From: an uncultured Eubacteriales bacterium
GTDB taxonomy: Bacteria > Bacillota > Clostridia > Peptostreptococcales > Anaerovoracaceae
Reading direction: 5' to 3'
Assembly (NCBI GenBank): GCA_902793875.1
Contig: CADBFL010000012.1
Span: 1-23,457, forward strand
DNA: 23,457 bases
Shown: piece after piece, positions 1 to 7,480 of the stretch
Layout: the number at the start of each line of letters is the position of its first letter
Position numbering within the stretch: position 1 is the stretch's first letter
The notes under the pieces: generated by a model
Told to the model about the DNA's origin: nothing
What the model saw: the letters and a program-made list of their open reading frames with translations, nothing else
Database searches by the model: none
Program-made: the position numbers and the translations under genes

Positions 1-2
1 TG

Positions 3-989
3 ACTAAGGCGGCCGCTGATGTCAGGGACTTTGAGGTCAGCGACAAAGGGATATACTATCTGGATAACAGCGGAGCGCTCACGGTCATGAAGACCGACCT
101 CAGCGAGACCCGGAAGATCGGGGACATGGGGAGCGCTAAGCAGTTCACGGTGTCCGGAATGGAACTCATGTACAACGGCGGGGACCACGTGATGGCCTTC
201 GATGTGCAGAAAGAAGAAGCAGAAGAGATCGATACGGAATACAAGCCTCACGAAGCGTGCATACCGTGGTCGAACGGAACGAACACTCTTTACTACAACG
301 CGGATTTCAAGACGCTGCTTACAGGGTCGGGAGGCTCCGACAGGAAGATAGGGGATACGTCATTCCCGGGCAAGGCTTACGGATATCTGTACAAAGACTG
401 GCTGGTGTTTGCCGCAGGCAGGTACGAAAAACTGAATGTATACGATCTCGCCGAAGGAGTGATCAGTTCGTTCGATATCCGGAAAGGGATAAAGGCCGAC
501 CTGGGAGAGAGCGGAAAGGACAGCGACCCTGAACCGCAGCCGACTCAGGGAACGACGGGTGATTACGATATCGGGGAAAACTTCTACAGAAGCACGAACG
601 ACGCAGGGGATATCCAGTACCTGTACTTCAACGACTTCATGCTGATCCTGCCTGATGCCGATGACATCACCTATGAGACTCACGGAGACAGCGTGGATAT
701 CATATTCGTGCCGGGGAAGAACGCCGGATACGGAGGCAGGCTCGTTACCATCAGGGCGTATGATCCTGATGACAAGTCATACGAGAGCCTTCCGGACTAC
801 CATGTGGCGGGGACAGGCCCTAACACCGGCAAGCGTTTCGTCGCGATCTATCCGACGGATCTGCAGTGCAGCCCGGAGTTCGAATCAGTCGTGATCAGAT
901 ACAAGGACCTGAAGGATTACCTGTACAAGATCGGCGAGGGCGCGGTAAACAGTCCGCTTCAGACATCGGACTCAAGCCCGGCCCCTTAG
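3..989 (+). CDS. Partial propeller-like secreted or surface protein, C-terminal part
   Basis: The reading frame is open from the left edge and ends at TAG, giving 328 visible residues; the true start lies outside the window. The first half repeats short strands such as GIYYLDNSGALTVM, MELMYNGGDHVMAFD and TNTLYYNADFKTLLTG. This pattern of aromatic-rich strand, turn and strand is typical of DUF5050-like or low-density-lipoprotein-receptor-like beta-propeller proteins of Clostridia, which are often membrane-anchored. A Pro/Gln/Thr-rich linker near visible residue 178 separates this from a second globular part of about 140 residues with no motif I recognise. No transmembrane segment or enzyme motif is visible in the part present. 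A terminator follows, so it ends its transcription unit. The fold assignment is inferred from the look of the repeats, and no function is claimed. Confidence 0.7.
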   Translation, partial: TKAAADVRDFEVSDKGIYYLDNSGALTVMKTDLSETRKIGDMGSAKQFTVSGMELMYNGGDHVMAFDVQKEEAEEIDTEYKPHEACIPWSNGTNTLYYNADFKTLLTGSGGSDRKIGDTSFPGKAYGYLYKDWLVFAAGRYEKLNVYDLAEGVISSFDIRKGIKADLGESGKDSDPEPQPTQGTTGDYDIGENFYRSTNDAGDIQYLYFNDFMLILPDADDITYETHGDSVDIIFVPGKNAGYGGRLVTIRAYDPDDKSYESLPDYHVAGTGPNTGKRFVAIYPTDLQCSPEFESVVIRYKDLKDYLYKIGEGAVNSPLQTSDSSPAP

Positions 990-1021
990 ACCTTAAGCGG
1001 CCGGATACAGACGGGACCGGC

Positions 1022-1060
1022 AGAGGGAGAGCAGTTCACATCAGCTGCGCTCCCTCTTTT
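1022..1060 (+). terminator. Rho-independent terminator after the propeller-like gene
   Basis: AGAGGGAG (1022-1029) pairs with CTCCCTCT (1050-1057). After one A/G mismatch the stem continues with GCAG (1031-1034) against CTGC (1045-1048). The stem is followed directly by TTTT. This separates the upstream gene from the pgeF operon. Confidence 0.85.
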
Positions 1061-1074
1061 GTTCGCAGAGCAAT

Positions 1075-1103
1075 GGCAGAGCATGCGCTCCTTGTGGTAA
1101 AAT
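1075..1103 (+). promoter_or_regulatory. Putative extended -10 promoter for the pgeF-folA operon
   Basis: TGGTAAAAT (1095-1103) is an extended -10 element (TGn followed by TAAAAT at 1098-1103). The -35 position around 1075-1080 is poor, as is common with extended -10 promoters. Transcription would start near 1110, only a few bases before the ATG at 1114. The terminator just upstream means a promoter is needed here. Confidence 0.5.
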
Positions 1104-1113
1104 CATCCATGAT

Positions 1114-1986
1114 ATGAGGATCAGCTGTTCGAACGACAAAAAGATATTTACAGAGCACAAGGAGGGCATCCCTTATCTGTCGTCATGCATGCTCGACAGC
1201 CTCGGCGTGCCCAACCTTTTTGCGACCAGGTTCATCAGCTGGGATGAAAAGAAGGGCGAAGGCGTTGAGGGCCTCAGGACTTCTCTGATGGAGGGGGACG
1301 ATATCTCCGAGGCTGCGCCTGTGATACAGGAGTACAGGGACAGGCTTGCGCGCCAGCTCGGCTCGTCCATAGACTTCGAGTGCGTCACGGACCAGAGGCA
1401 CACGAGCTTTGTCCATGTTGCATCGGAAAGCGACCTCGGGATCCGCTGGCCGAGGAGGCTGCCTCTGCATAGACAATACGTCGACGGCGTGGTCACGGAT
1501 CTGCCGGATGCGCTGCTGACAGCATACGGAGGGGACTGCCCTCCTGTCTATCTTGCGGATCCGGTCAGGAAGGCCGTGGGGCTTGTGCACGCCGGAAGAA
1601 AGGGCACGCTCGGAAAGATACCCGCCGTGGCGATCGCGCGGATGATAGTGAACTTCGGCTGCGATCCGGCGGACATGTACGCGGTGATAGGACCGGGGGT
1701 CTGCATGGACTGCTACGAGATGGGCGATGAGATATACGATGAGTTCGCCGGAGAATGGGGCAGGAAGGCCGCCGACCGCATCTTCGCAAGATACCCGTCC
1801 GGCAGGTACCATCTCGACCTCAGAGAGGCGAACCGGATGACGCTTCTGGAGACAGGCGTGCCGGAGGATCATATCGCGGTCTCGAACGTGTGCACCGCAT
1901 GCAATGCAGATACCTTATATTCGTACAGGGCGGGCCGTCTCGAGAATGAGGGCACTGCCATGATAGTGAACCGCTGGGAGAAATAA
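1114..1986 (+). CDS. pgeF: Peptidoglycan editing factor / YfiH (LACC1) family purine nucleoside phosphorylase
   Basis: This 290-residue protein belongs to the YfiH/PgeF family (formerly called multicopper polyphenol oxidase or laccase domain). Characterised members phosphorolyse or deaminate purine nucleosides; E. coli YfiH removes wrongly incorporated residues from peptidoglycan precursors. The family signature is present in order: QRH with H96, a GGDCPP block with C142, HAGRKGT with H159, GPGVCMDCYEMGDE, HLDL, then a C-terminal CTAC...YSYR...GT block. H96, C142 and H159 are the expected metal and active-site ligands. The usual HAGWRG is HAGRKG here, so the Trp-Arg pair is changed. No ribosome binding site precedes the ATG, and the predicted transcription start is almost at the codon, so translation may be leaderless. 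Its stop overlaps the folA start by one base (TAATG). Confidence 0.88.
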   Translation: MRISCSNDKKIFTEHKEGIPYLSSCMLDSLGVPNLFATRFISWDEKKGEGVEGLRTSLMEGDDISEAAPVIQEYRDRLARQLGSSIDFECVTDQRHTSFVHVASESDLGIRWPRRLPLHRQYVDGVVTDLPDALLTAYGGDCPPVYLADPVRKAVGLVHAGRKGTLGKIPAVAIARMIVNFGCDPADMYAVIGPGVCMDCYEMGDEIYDEFAGEWGRKAADRIFARYPSGRYHLDLREANRMTLLETGVPEDHIAVSNVCTACNADTLYSYRAGRLENEGTAMIVNRWEK

Positions 1987-2519
1987 TGGATCTCATAGTT
2001 GCGGCAGACAGGAACTGGGGAATAGGCAAAGACGGCGGACTGCTCGCTCACATCCCGACAGACATGAAGTATTTCAAAGACCATACCATGGGCAAGGTCG
2101 TCGTGATGGGGCGAAAGACGCTCGAATCGATGCCGGGCGGCAAAGGCCTGCCGGGCAGGATCAATTATGTCCTGTCCACGAGGAGGGACTTCGCGGCTGA
2201 ACGCTGCATCACGGTCGGCAGCATCGATGAGCTTCATGAGGAACTCGGAAAATACGATCCGGACGAAGTCTTTCTCATAGGCGGCGCTGCTTTGTACAAC
2301 CGGCTATACAGGGAATGCGAAAGGCTGTATATCACGAAAATCGACGCCGACCTCGGCGCCGACACATTCATCGTGAACATCGATGAGGACCCGGCGTTTG
2401 AGATCGAATCGGAGAGCGGACCGGTGACCGAGAACGGGCTCACGTACCGCTTCACCGTATACAGAAAAAAAGAGAACAAGGGTGAACATGAAGCGCAAAC
2501 TGATATTTCTGGATGTTGA
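1986..2519 (+). CDS. folA: Dihydrofolate reductase
   Basis: This enzyme reduces dihydrofolate to tetrahydrofolate with NADPH, supplying one-carbon carriers for thymidylate, purine and fMet synthesis. The 177 residues contain the DHFR landmarks: the Met20-type loop NWGIGKDG, the active-site acid D26 in IPTDMKYF, the nucleotide-binding VVMGRKTLESMP, the FLIGGAALY glycine loop, and LYITKIDAD near the C-terminus. The usual Trp of the LPW motif (E. coli W22) is Ala21 (LLAHIP), a substitution I recall from other clostridial DHFRs. The last dozen residues run across the start of the next gene and look like an overlap tail rather than part of the fold. The short spacing and overlaps on both sides place it in the middle of one operon with pgeF and the HAD gene. 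Confidence 0.95.
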   Translation: MDLIVAADRNWGIGKDGGLLAHIPTDMKYFKDHTMGKVVVMGRKTLESMPGGKGLPGRINYVLSTRRDFAAERCITVGSIDELHEELGKYDPDEVFLIGGAALYNRLYRECERLYITKIDADLGADTFIVNIDEDPAFEIESESGPVTENGLTYRFTVYRKKENKGEHEAQTDISGC

Positions 2520-3309
2520 CGGAACGCTTACGCAGCCGGGCGGACAGGAGCCGCCTGAGAGCGCTCTCCGGGCGATAAAAAGGGCTCAGCAGCTCGGGCA
2601 CAGAGTCTTTCCGTGCTCGGGACGCAACTATAAGATGATGGAGCCTCTTCTGAAATACGGCTTTGACGGATGCATCACCAGCTGCGGCGGATACGTCTTC
2701 GCGGGCGATGAAGTGCTGCAGGACTGTCCTCTGACTGAAGAGCAGAGACAAAGGATCGTGACGCTCTTTGCCGAAGGGGGAGCTTTCCTCGAGATGGAAG
2801 CAAAGGATGCGGCGTTCATAGACGAGGGAGCAAAAAAGTATCTTTCCGACAGCGGACGCAACAGGGATCTGCTGCGCATGATAAAGGCCGTCTGGGAAGA
2901 CCTCGGGCCGAGGACCATGGAGGAATACGACGGAAGGCCGGTCTACAAGATGGTGTTCGTCAGTCCCGGCGAGGAGAGCATTGCGGCCGCGAGGGAAGAG
3001 CTCGGCGGCGGGCTCGAATTCATCCTGCACGACTTTTCGGAGCCGGACTGCATATTCGGCGAGATCGTGAACCGCAGGTTCGACAAGGGCAGCTCGGCGC
3101 GTCTGGTTGCCGGGCATTTCGGCTGCGGCATGGAGGATACGGTCGGCTTCGGAGACAGCATGCTGGATACCGGGCTCATCCGGGCGGTGGGCACGAGCGT
3201 CTGCATGGACGGCGGGAGCCCTAAACTGAAGGAGATAAGCGACATGGTATGCCCGTCCGTCGATGACGACGGGATCGAATGGGCATTCGGAGAATTAGGA
3301 CTGATATGA
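2488..3309 (+). CDS. Cof-type HAD-IIB family phosphatase
   Basis: This 273-residue haloacid-dehalogenase superfamily hydrolase probably dephosphorylates sugar phosphates, nucleotides or cofactor intermediates; the substrate cannot be read from sequence. HAD motif I is FLDVDGTL, with nucleophile D9 and acid/base D11. Motif II is in FPCSGRNY, and the motif III/IV region is KGSSARLV followed by GFGDSMLDTGLI (D223 and D227 for Mg). The alpha/beta cap between motifs II and III, of about 110 residues, is of the C2B (Cof) type. I chose ATG 2488 because AAGGG (2478-2482) sits five bases upstream; an in-frame GTG at 2482 would add two residues. The gene starts inside folA by 32 bp and its stop overlaps the next start as ATGA. 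Confidence 0.9.
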   Translation: MKRKLIFLDVDGTLTQPGGQEPPESALRAIKRAQQLGHRVFPCSGRNYKMMEPLLKYGFDGCITSCGGYVFAGDEVLQDCPLTEEQRQRIVTLFAEGGAFLEMEAKDAAFIDEGAKKYLSDSGRNRDLLRMIKAVWEDLGPRTMEEYDGRPVYKMVFVSPGEESIAAAREELGGGLEFILHDFSEPDCIFGEIVNRRFDKGSSARLVAGHFGCGMEDTVGFGDSMLDTGLIRAVGTSVCMDGGSPKLKEISDMVCPSVDDDGIEWAFGELGLI

Positions 3310-3776
3310 AAGCATGTGTTTTTTCAGACTCACACGGATACGCGGCCAACATGATGAACGCCGTCAGGCTCGAGAAGCCTGACGCGGTGTTTTTTCTCGG
3401 CGACGGAGACAGGGACATCGCAGAACTCGAAACGAAGTTCCCCGGACTGGCAGTATATGCGGTCAGGGGCAACTGCGACTTCAGGTCGGAACGTGACAAT
3501 GCCATGATCGTCACGACAGACGGAGTGAGGATCTACATGACCCACGGACACCTTTCCGATGTGAAGTACGACTCACGGCTTGAGCTTCTCACGGAGCAGG
3601 CGCTCGAGGCCGAAGCGGATATCGCGCTCTTCGGTCACACTCACCGTCAGCACATGTCCGAAAACCGCGGAGTGACGCTGATCAATCCGGGCGAGTCGGG
3701 ACGCGGCTGGTATCCCGGCTACGCGGTCCTGAACATAGAAAACGGCGCGTTCAGCGCCGAACTCAAAACGATATGA
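3306..3776 (+). CDS. YfcE/MJ0936-family metallophosphodiesterase
   Basis: This 156-residue calcineurin-like phosphoesterase of the small YfcE/MJ0936 class hydrolyses phosphodiester bonds using two divalent metals, typically Mn. All metal-binding blocks are present in order: FSDSHG (D8, H10), FLGDGDRD, RGNCD, the MTHGH histidines and GHTHR. Family members act on artificial phosphodiesters in vitro, and the cellular substrate is generally unknown. ATG 3306 overlaps the upstream TGA by four bases and begins the protein directly at the first beta strand. An in-frame ATG at 3279 would add nine charged residues ahead of the fold and is less likely. The stop overlaps the next start in the same ATGA arrangement, so it is translationally coupled on both sides. 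Confidence 0.9.
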   Translation: MKACVFSDSHGYAANMMNAVRLEKPDAVFFLGDGDRDIAELETKFPGLAVYAVRGNCDFRSERDNAMIVTTDGVRIYMTHGHLSDVKYDSRLELLTEQALEAEADIALFGHTHRQHMSENRGVTLINPGESGRGWYPGYAVLNIENGAFSAELKTI

Positions 3777-4535
3777 GAAGCGGCGGCCCGGGGAGCACGG
3801 CGGGGTCGGGCGCGAAACACCCGCTGGCAGGAGATCTGATGATGCTCGCCGCCACCATGATCTTCGGAGCGATGACCATTTTCTCGAAGCAGATACTGGC
3901 AGAGCTCGAAGTGTTCAACATGGTGGGGCTGAGGTTCCTGATCGCTTTTGCGGTCTGCTTCATCGTGTTCAGAAAGCGCTACCGAAGCCTCGACAGAGAG
4001 ACTGCGGTCCACGCGGGAGAAGACTCCGCCTTCGATGAGGCAGACGGCAAGCATCTTCATCACGCTCGCCGGAGTCGGCATGATGTGCCTTTCGGGAGAT
4101 CTGACTCTCAACAAGGGGGATCTTATCTGCGTACTCAGCGCGCTCTTCTATGCATTCCAGATGCTGTACACCGAGCGCTATGCGGACAGGCACGATCCCA
4201 TCGTTCTCGGGACCTTTCAGCTCGCCTTTGTAGCAGTATACGGCTTTGCCTTCTCGCTCATGCTCGAGGACGGACTTCGCCTGCCGGCCAGCGCTGCGGG
4301 CTGGGGGCAGCTGCTCTATCTGGCTCTCGGCTGCGGCGCTCTGGGCTTCATACTGCAGACTGCGGCAGAGAAACTGAGTTCCGCAGATCACGCCACGATA
4401 ATATACGCTTCGCAGCCGGTCTTCGTTGCTCTGTTCTCGTACATGCTGCTCGGAGAGCAGATCAGTCCGAGACAGATAGCGGGGATCATAGTGGTCTTCA
4501 TCGGCGTACTGATCACCGTCGGACAAAGATCCTGA
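3773..4535 (+). pseudogene. EamA/DMT-family transporter, broken by an internal deletion and frameshift
   Basis: The intact family has ten membrane helices and about 300 residues and exports or imports small metabolites. Here the ATG at 3773 begins a frame with a short N-tail, TM1 (LMMLAATMIFGAMTIFSK) and TM2 (VGLRFLIAFAVCFIVF). That frame then becomes non-hydrophobic and charged after about 3971. The remainder of the family continues in another frame from about 4017: EKTPPSMRQ, then TM5 (ASIFITLAGVGMMCL), and the second EamA repeat up to GIIVVFIGVLITVG, ending at 4535. TM3 and TM4, roughly 45-60 residues, are missing at the junction. The simplest reading is a deletion not divisible by three, so no functional transporter can be made. 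An assembly error is the alternative. The gene is the last of the pgeF operon, starting by ATGA overlap with the phosphodiesterase gene. Confidence 0.8.
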
Positions 4536-4564
4536 ATATGCAGGCAGAGCGGAAGTAAAGTGCA

Positions 4565-4641
4565 ATATATTACGCAATAGAGGGCAAAATAATGCTTAAA
4601 ATGAAATATGTTGCGTTTTATTTTGCGCAATAGTAATATAT
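4565..4641 (+). promoter_or_regulatory. hipBA promoter with nested operator repeats
   Basis: TTGCGT (4611-4616) and TAATAT (4634-4639), spaced 17 bp, form a sigma-A promoter. The perfect palindrome TTGCGCAA (4623-4630) lies in the spacer. The 11-mer TTACGCAATAG (4570-4580) recurs as TTGCGCAATAG (4623-4633). A 9-bp inverted repeat, ATATATTAC (4565-4573) with GTAATATAT (4633-4641), brackets the whole region. This is what is expected if HipB dimers, helped by HipA, bind several sites and repress their own promoter. The region is clearly more AT-rich than its surroundings. Confidence 0.75.
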
Positions 4642-4659
4642 GTCCGGGAGGGACACGCG

Positions 4660-5007
4660 ATGAAAATCAACTACTATTCAGGAACGGACGAGATAATGAC
4701 AGAACTCGGCGCGAGGATCAGGTCTGCCAGAGTAGATATGAATATTACGCAGGACATGATGGCTGAGAGGACGAACCTTTCCAAGAGAACCATATCCAAT
4801 CTTGAGAACGGAAAGGACGTTTCTCTCCATACGCTCATTGAAGTTTTGAGAGCTCTGGACAGGGTCCAGGGCTTCGATGCGCTTATCCCGGAAGTTACCT
4901 TCAGGCCGAGTCAGATGCTGTCTGAAATGAAACCGAGAGAACGCGCGTCGGCAGCCAGAACGGATAAAGCCGGCAAAGGAAGCTGGAAATGGGGTGACGA
5001 AAAGTGA
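4660..5007 (+). CDS. hipB: HipB-like antitoxin, XRE-family DNA-binding protein
   Basis: This 115-residue protein has a Cro/C1-type helix-turn-helix at about residues 13-65 (LGARIRSARVDMNITQDMMA, then TNLSKRTISNLENG). It should bind the inverted repeats in front of the gene and neutralise the adjacent HipA kinase. The C-terminal tail is charged and flexible and ends in a WKWGDE motif (W109, W111), comparable to the C-terminal Trp that E. coli HipB inserts into HipA. It has a strong ribosome binding site, GGGAGGG, seven bases before the ATG. Its TGA overlaps the hipA GTG by four bases, the normal antitoxin-first arrangement. Assignment rests on the HTH, the tail and the toxin next door. Confidence 0.88.
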   Translation: MKINYYSGTDEIMTELGARIRSARVDMNITQDMMAERTNLSKRTISNLENGKDVSLHTLIEVLRALDRVQGFDALIPEVTFRPSQMLSEMKPRERASAARTDKAGKGSWKWGDEK

Positions 5008-6302
5008 CGGCTGCAGAAGTAAGACTGTGGGGGACCGGAATAGGAGTCATCGTATTCGATGAGACGACCGGACTGGGGTCGTTCGAATACGATGATGACT
5101 TCATGAGATCAGGTATAGAGGCAGCGCCCCTTATGATGCCGCTTTCCCGAAGAGTATACTCGTTCCCGGAACTTGACAGAAAGGCCTTTCACGGACTGCC
5201 GGGTCTTCTTTCCGACAGTCTCCCGGATAAATTCGGCAATGCTGTCATCGATGCCTGGCTGCGCTCTCAGGGGAGAGCTCCCGGATCCCTCGACCCGGTA
5301 GAGAGATTGTGCTATACGGGAAACAGAGGCATGGGAGCGCTTGAATTCATACCTGCAAGAGGACCCGTTGACGGAGAGGGAGATGCGGTCCATGTCGAGG
5401 GGCTGGTACAGCTGGCGTCATCCATTCTTACCGACAGAGAAAACCTGCATATCTCTGAGGAAGACGCTGCCGTCCGTGAGATCATCAGAGTCGGGACCTC
5501 GGCAGGCGGAGCAAGAGCGAAGGCAGTGATAGCATGGAACGAAGAGACGGGTGACATACGCTCGGGACAGGTTGACGCAGGAAGCGGCTACGGATACTGG
5601 CTGATGAAATTCGACGGGGTCGGCGGCAACGGGGACAAAGAGGGCTCCGACAGCGACCAGCATACACGCATAGAGTATGCATACTATCTCATGGCGCTCG
5701 ATGCGGGCCTGGAGATGAGTGAGTGCCGCATCTACAGGGAAAACGGAAGGCATCACTTCATGACCCGGCGCTTCGACAGAGATACCGGGACAGGAGACAA
5801 GATACACATGCAGTCGCTGGGCGCAATGGCGCACTACGATTTCAACGCGGCCGGCGCGCATGGATATGAAGAGGCTGCGGAGGTGATGCGAAAGCTCAGA
5901 CTCAGCAGCAGGGAGATAAGCCAGTTTTACCGCAGGATGGTGTTCAACGTTATGGCGAGAAACCAGGACGATCATGTAAAAAACATATCGTTTCTGATGG
6001 ACCGGAAGGGCAAATGGCGTCTCTCGCCGGCATATGATGTGACATATGCTTACAACCCGGGCGGGATGTGGACAGGGACACATCAGATGACCGTGAACGG
6101 AAAAAGAGACGGAATAGAAAGAAGCGATCTGATCGACGCGGGAAGAAATATGGGAGTCCGCGCGGCAGAGGCCGCAGCTGTCATAGAAGAGGTAGGCGGA
6201 AGTCTTCGTAAGTGGAGAGATTTTGCAGATCAGGCTGAACTTAAAGAAACAGTTGCAGATATGATAGCTTCACAGTTCGTCGGATCGGAGGATGACGGAT
6301 GA
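5004..6302 (+). CDS. hipA: HipA-family serine/threonine kinase toxin
   Basis: This 432-residue type II toxin is of the HipA class. E. coli HipA phosphorylates glutamyl-tRNA synthetase and causes growth arrest and persistence; the target here is unknown. The N-terminal subdomain (about 1-110) holds the GLLSDSLPDKFG block typical of HipA. A glycine-rich loop follows at residues 163-173 (VGTSAGGARAK), where the regulatory autophosphorylated Ser of E. coli HipA lies. The kinase core has NQDDHVKN at 320-327, with the catalytic Asp and the conserved Asn, and SPAYDVT with Mg-binding D345. All catalytic positions appear intact, so the kinase is predicted active. Translation starts at a GTG overlapping the hipB stop. 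The stop overlaps the next ATG, so the downstream cation transporter is co-translated with the module. Confidence 0.92.
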   Translation: MTAAEVRLWGTGIGVIVFDETTGLGSFEYDDDFMRSGIEAAPLMMPLSRRVYSFPELDRKAFHGLPGLLSDSLPDKFGNAVIDAWLRSQGRAPGSLDPVERLCYTGNRGMGALEFIPARGPVDGEGDAVHVEGLVQLASSILTDRENLHISEEDAAVREIIRVGTSAGGARAKAVIAWNEETGDIRSGQVDAGSGYGYWLMKFDGVGGNGDKEGSDSDQHTRIEYAYYLMALDAGLEMSECRIYRENGRHHFMTRRFDRDTGTGDKIHMQSLGAMAHYDFNAAGAHGYEEAAEVMRKLRLSSREISQFYRRMVFNVMARNQDDHVKNISFLMDRKGKWRLSPAYDVTYAYNPGGMWTGTHQMTVNGKRDGIERSDLIDAGRNMGVRAAEAAAVIEEVGGSLRKWRDFADQAELKETVADMIASQFVGSEDDG

Positions 6303-7414
6303 TTTCCGGCAATGAAGAGAGAAACAGGACGATAATAAAGTACAATATAGCGGGCATTGTCATGAATCTGCTGCTGGCGGTTGTCAAGATAACTGCCGGC
6401 GCCGTTGCGCACGCGCACGCCGTGATGCTCGACGGAGTCAATTCGCTTTCGGACATGATCTCTTCGCTGCTTACGATACTGTCGTCATACATAGCGGGCA
6501 AAAGGGGGACCAGAGACCATCCGCTCGGCTACGGCAGGCTCGAGTATATAAGCTCGTTTGTCGTAACGGTGATAATAATGTACGTCGGCGCAAGGACTCT
6601 GGTCGAGGCCGTAAAGACCATCATCCATCCGCACGACCCGCCGGAATACAGTCTTCTTGTGACAGTTATTATGGTGGTCTCGCTTGTGTGCAAGATCATC
6701 TACGGCATCATCATGAGAAAGAAAGGACGCAGTCTGGATTCCGACGCCATGATAATGACCGGCACGGAGAGCCTGGGCGATGCGCTGGTCTCGGTGGCCA
6801 TCCTCATTGCGATAGTGATATACGAGGTGACGGGCATCGACGTCGAGCATTATCTGTGCATCATCATTTCGCTCATGATCCTGCATACCGGAGCGCTCAT
6901 GCTGAAGGACTGCATCGACAAGATCCTCGGCATAAGGCTGGCCGACGACGAGAGAAAGAGGATAGCGGCCATACCTGCGGGTTTCGATGAGGTGATGAAC
7001 GTATCCAATCTCGCGATGCACAATTACGGCGAGAACTACTACGTGGGCTCGCTGGATGTGGAGGTGGACGAGAACCTTACGGCGGGCGAGATAAGCAGGC
7101 TCACCCGCAGGATCATCAAAAAAGCCGCCGAGCAGGGCGTGACCCTCACCTCCGTCGGGATAATCGGCACGAACACCACTGATACGGATGCTATGGAGAT
7201 GTGGGATGAGATAATCGCCGTCGCGAGAAAATACGATGGTCTGAAGAAGGTCCATTCCTTCAGCAAAGACCCGGATGAGGACATAATCTCTTTCGTGGCC
7301 GTACCGGATTACTCCGTGGCGTCCCGCGATGAAGAGGTCGAGACCTTCACCAGAGAGATAAAGAACAGGTACCCGGACATGACATTCGACATCGCAGTCG
7401 GGATAGACATGTGA
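6299..7414 (+). CDS. Cation diffusion facilitator (CDF) family metal efflux transporter
   Basis: This 371-residue inner-membrane exporter probably moves Zn, Mn, Fe or similar divalent cations out of the cell in exchange for protons. The six-helix CDF domain covers about residues 10-210. Metal site A is built from the TM2 block HAVMLDGVNSLSD (D45, N48, D52) and the TM5 block TGTESLGD (E157, D161). HPLGYGRLEY after TM2 is a standard family signature. The cytoplasmic C-terminal domain (about 215-300) carries the CDF dimerisation fold. A further segment of about 70 residues after it (DEIIAVARKYDGLKKVHSF onward) looks like a second domain of the same type. The start ATG overlaps the hipA stop (ATGA), with GGAGG upstream. 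The metal specificity cannot be read with confidence. Confidence 0.9.
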   Translation: MISGNEERNRTIIKYNIAGIVMNLLLAVVKITAGAVAHAHAVMLDGVNSLSDMISSLLTILSSYIAGKRGTRDHPLGYGRLEYISSFVVTVIIMYVGARTLVEAVKTIIHPHDPPEYSLLVTVIMVVSLVCKIIYGIIMRKKGRSLDSDAMIMTGTESLGDALVSVAILIAIVIYEVTGIDVEHYLCIIISLMILHTGALMLKDCIDKILGIRLADDERKRIAAIPAGFDEVMNVSNLAMHNYGENYYVGSLDVEVDENLTAGEISRLTRRIIKKAAEQGVTLTSVGIIGTNTTDTDAMEMWDEIIAVARKYDGLKKVHSFSKDPDEDIISFVAVPDYSVASRDEEVETFTREIKNRYPDMTFDIAVGIDM

Positions 7415-7476
7415 CATAGGTACAGATCATCAGGCAGGTCAGACATGTGACATAAATACAGATCATCAGGCAGGTC
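7405..7476 (+). repeat. Two tandem 36-bp units between the CDF gene and rlmB
   Basis: Unit 1 is 7405-7440 and unit 2 is 7441-7476. They differ only at GG versus AA (7419-7420 and 7455-7456). Unit 1 contains the last codon and stop of the CDF gene (ATGTGA). Unit 2 repeats the same ATGTGA as an isolated start-stop pair. Each unit ends with AGGCAGGTC, which is the weak ribosome binding site for the following ATG. The rlmB start (7481) begins as if a third copy (AGACAT at 7477-7482) had been fused to the coding sequence. Confidence 0.95.
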
Positions 7477-7480
7477 AGAC

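Noticed and set aside
3948..4535. The second part of the EamA gene as an independent complete transporter
   Set aside because: Its first 20 or so residues are out-of-frame sequence of the upstream half, it lacks TM1-TM4, and no ribosome binding site precedes it.
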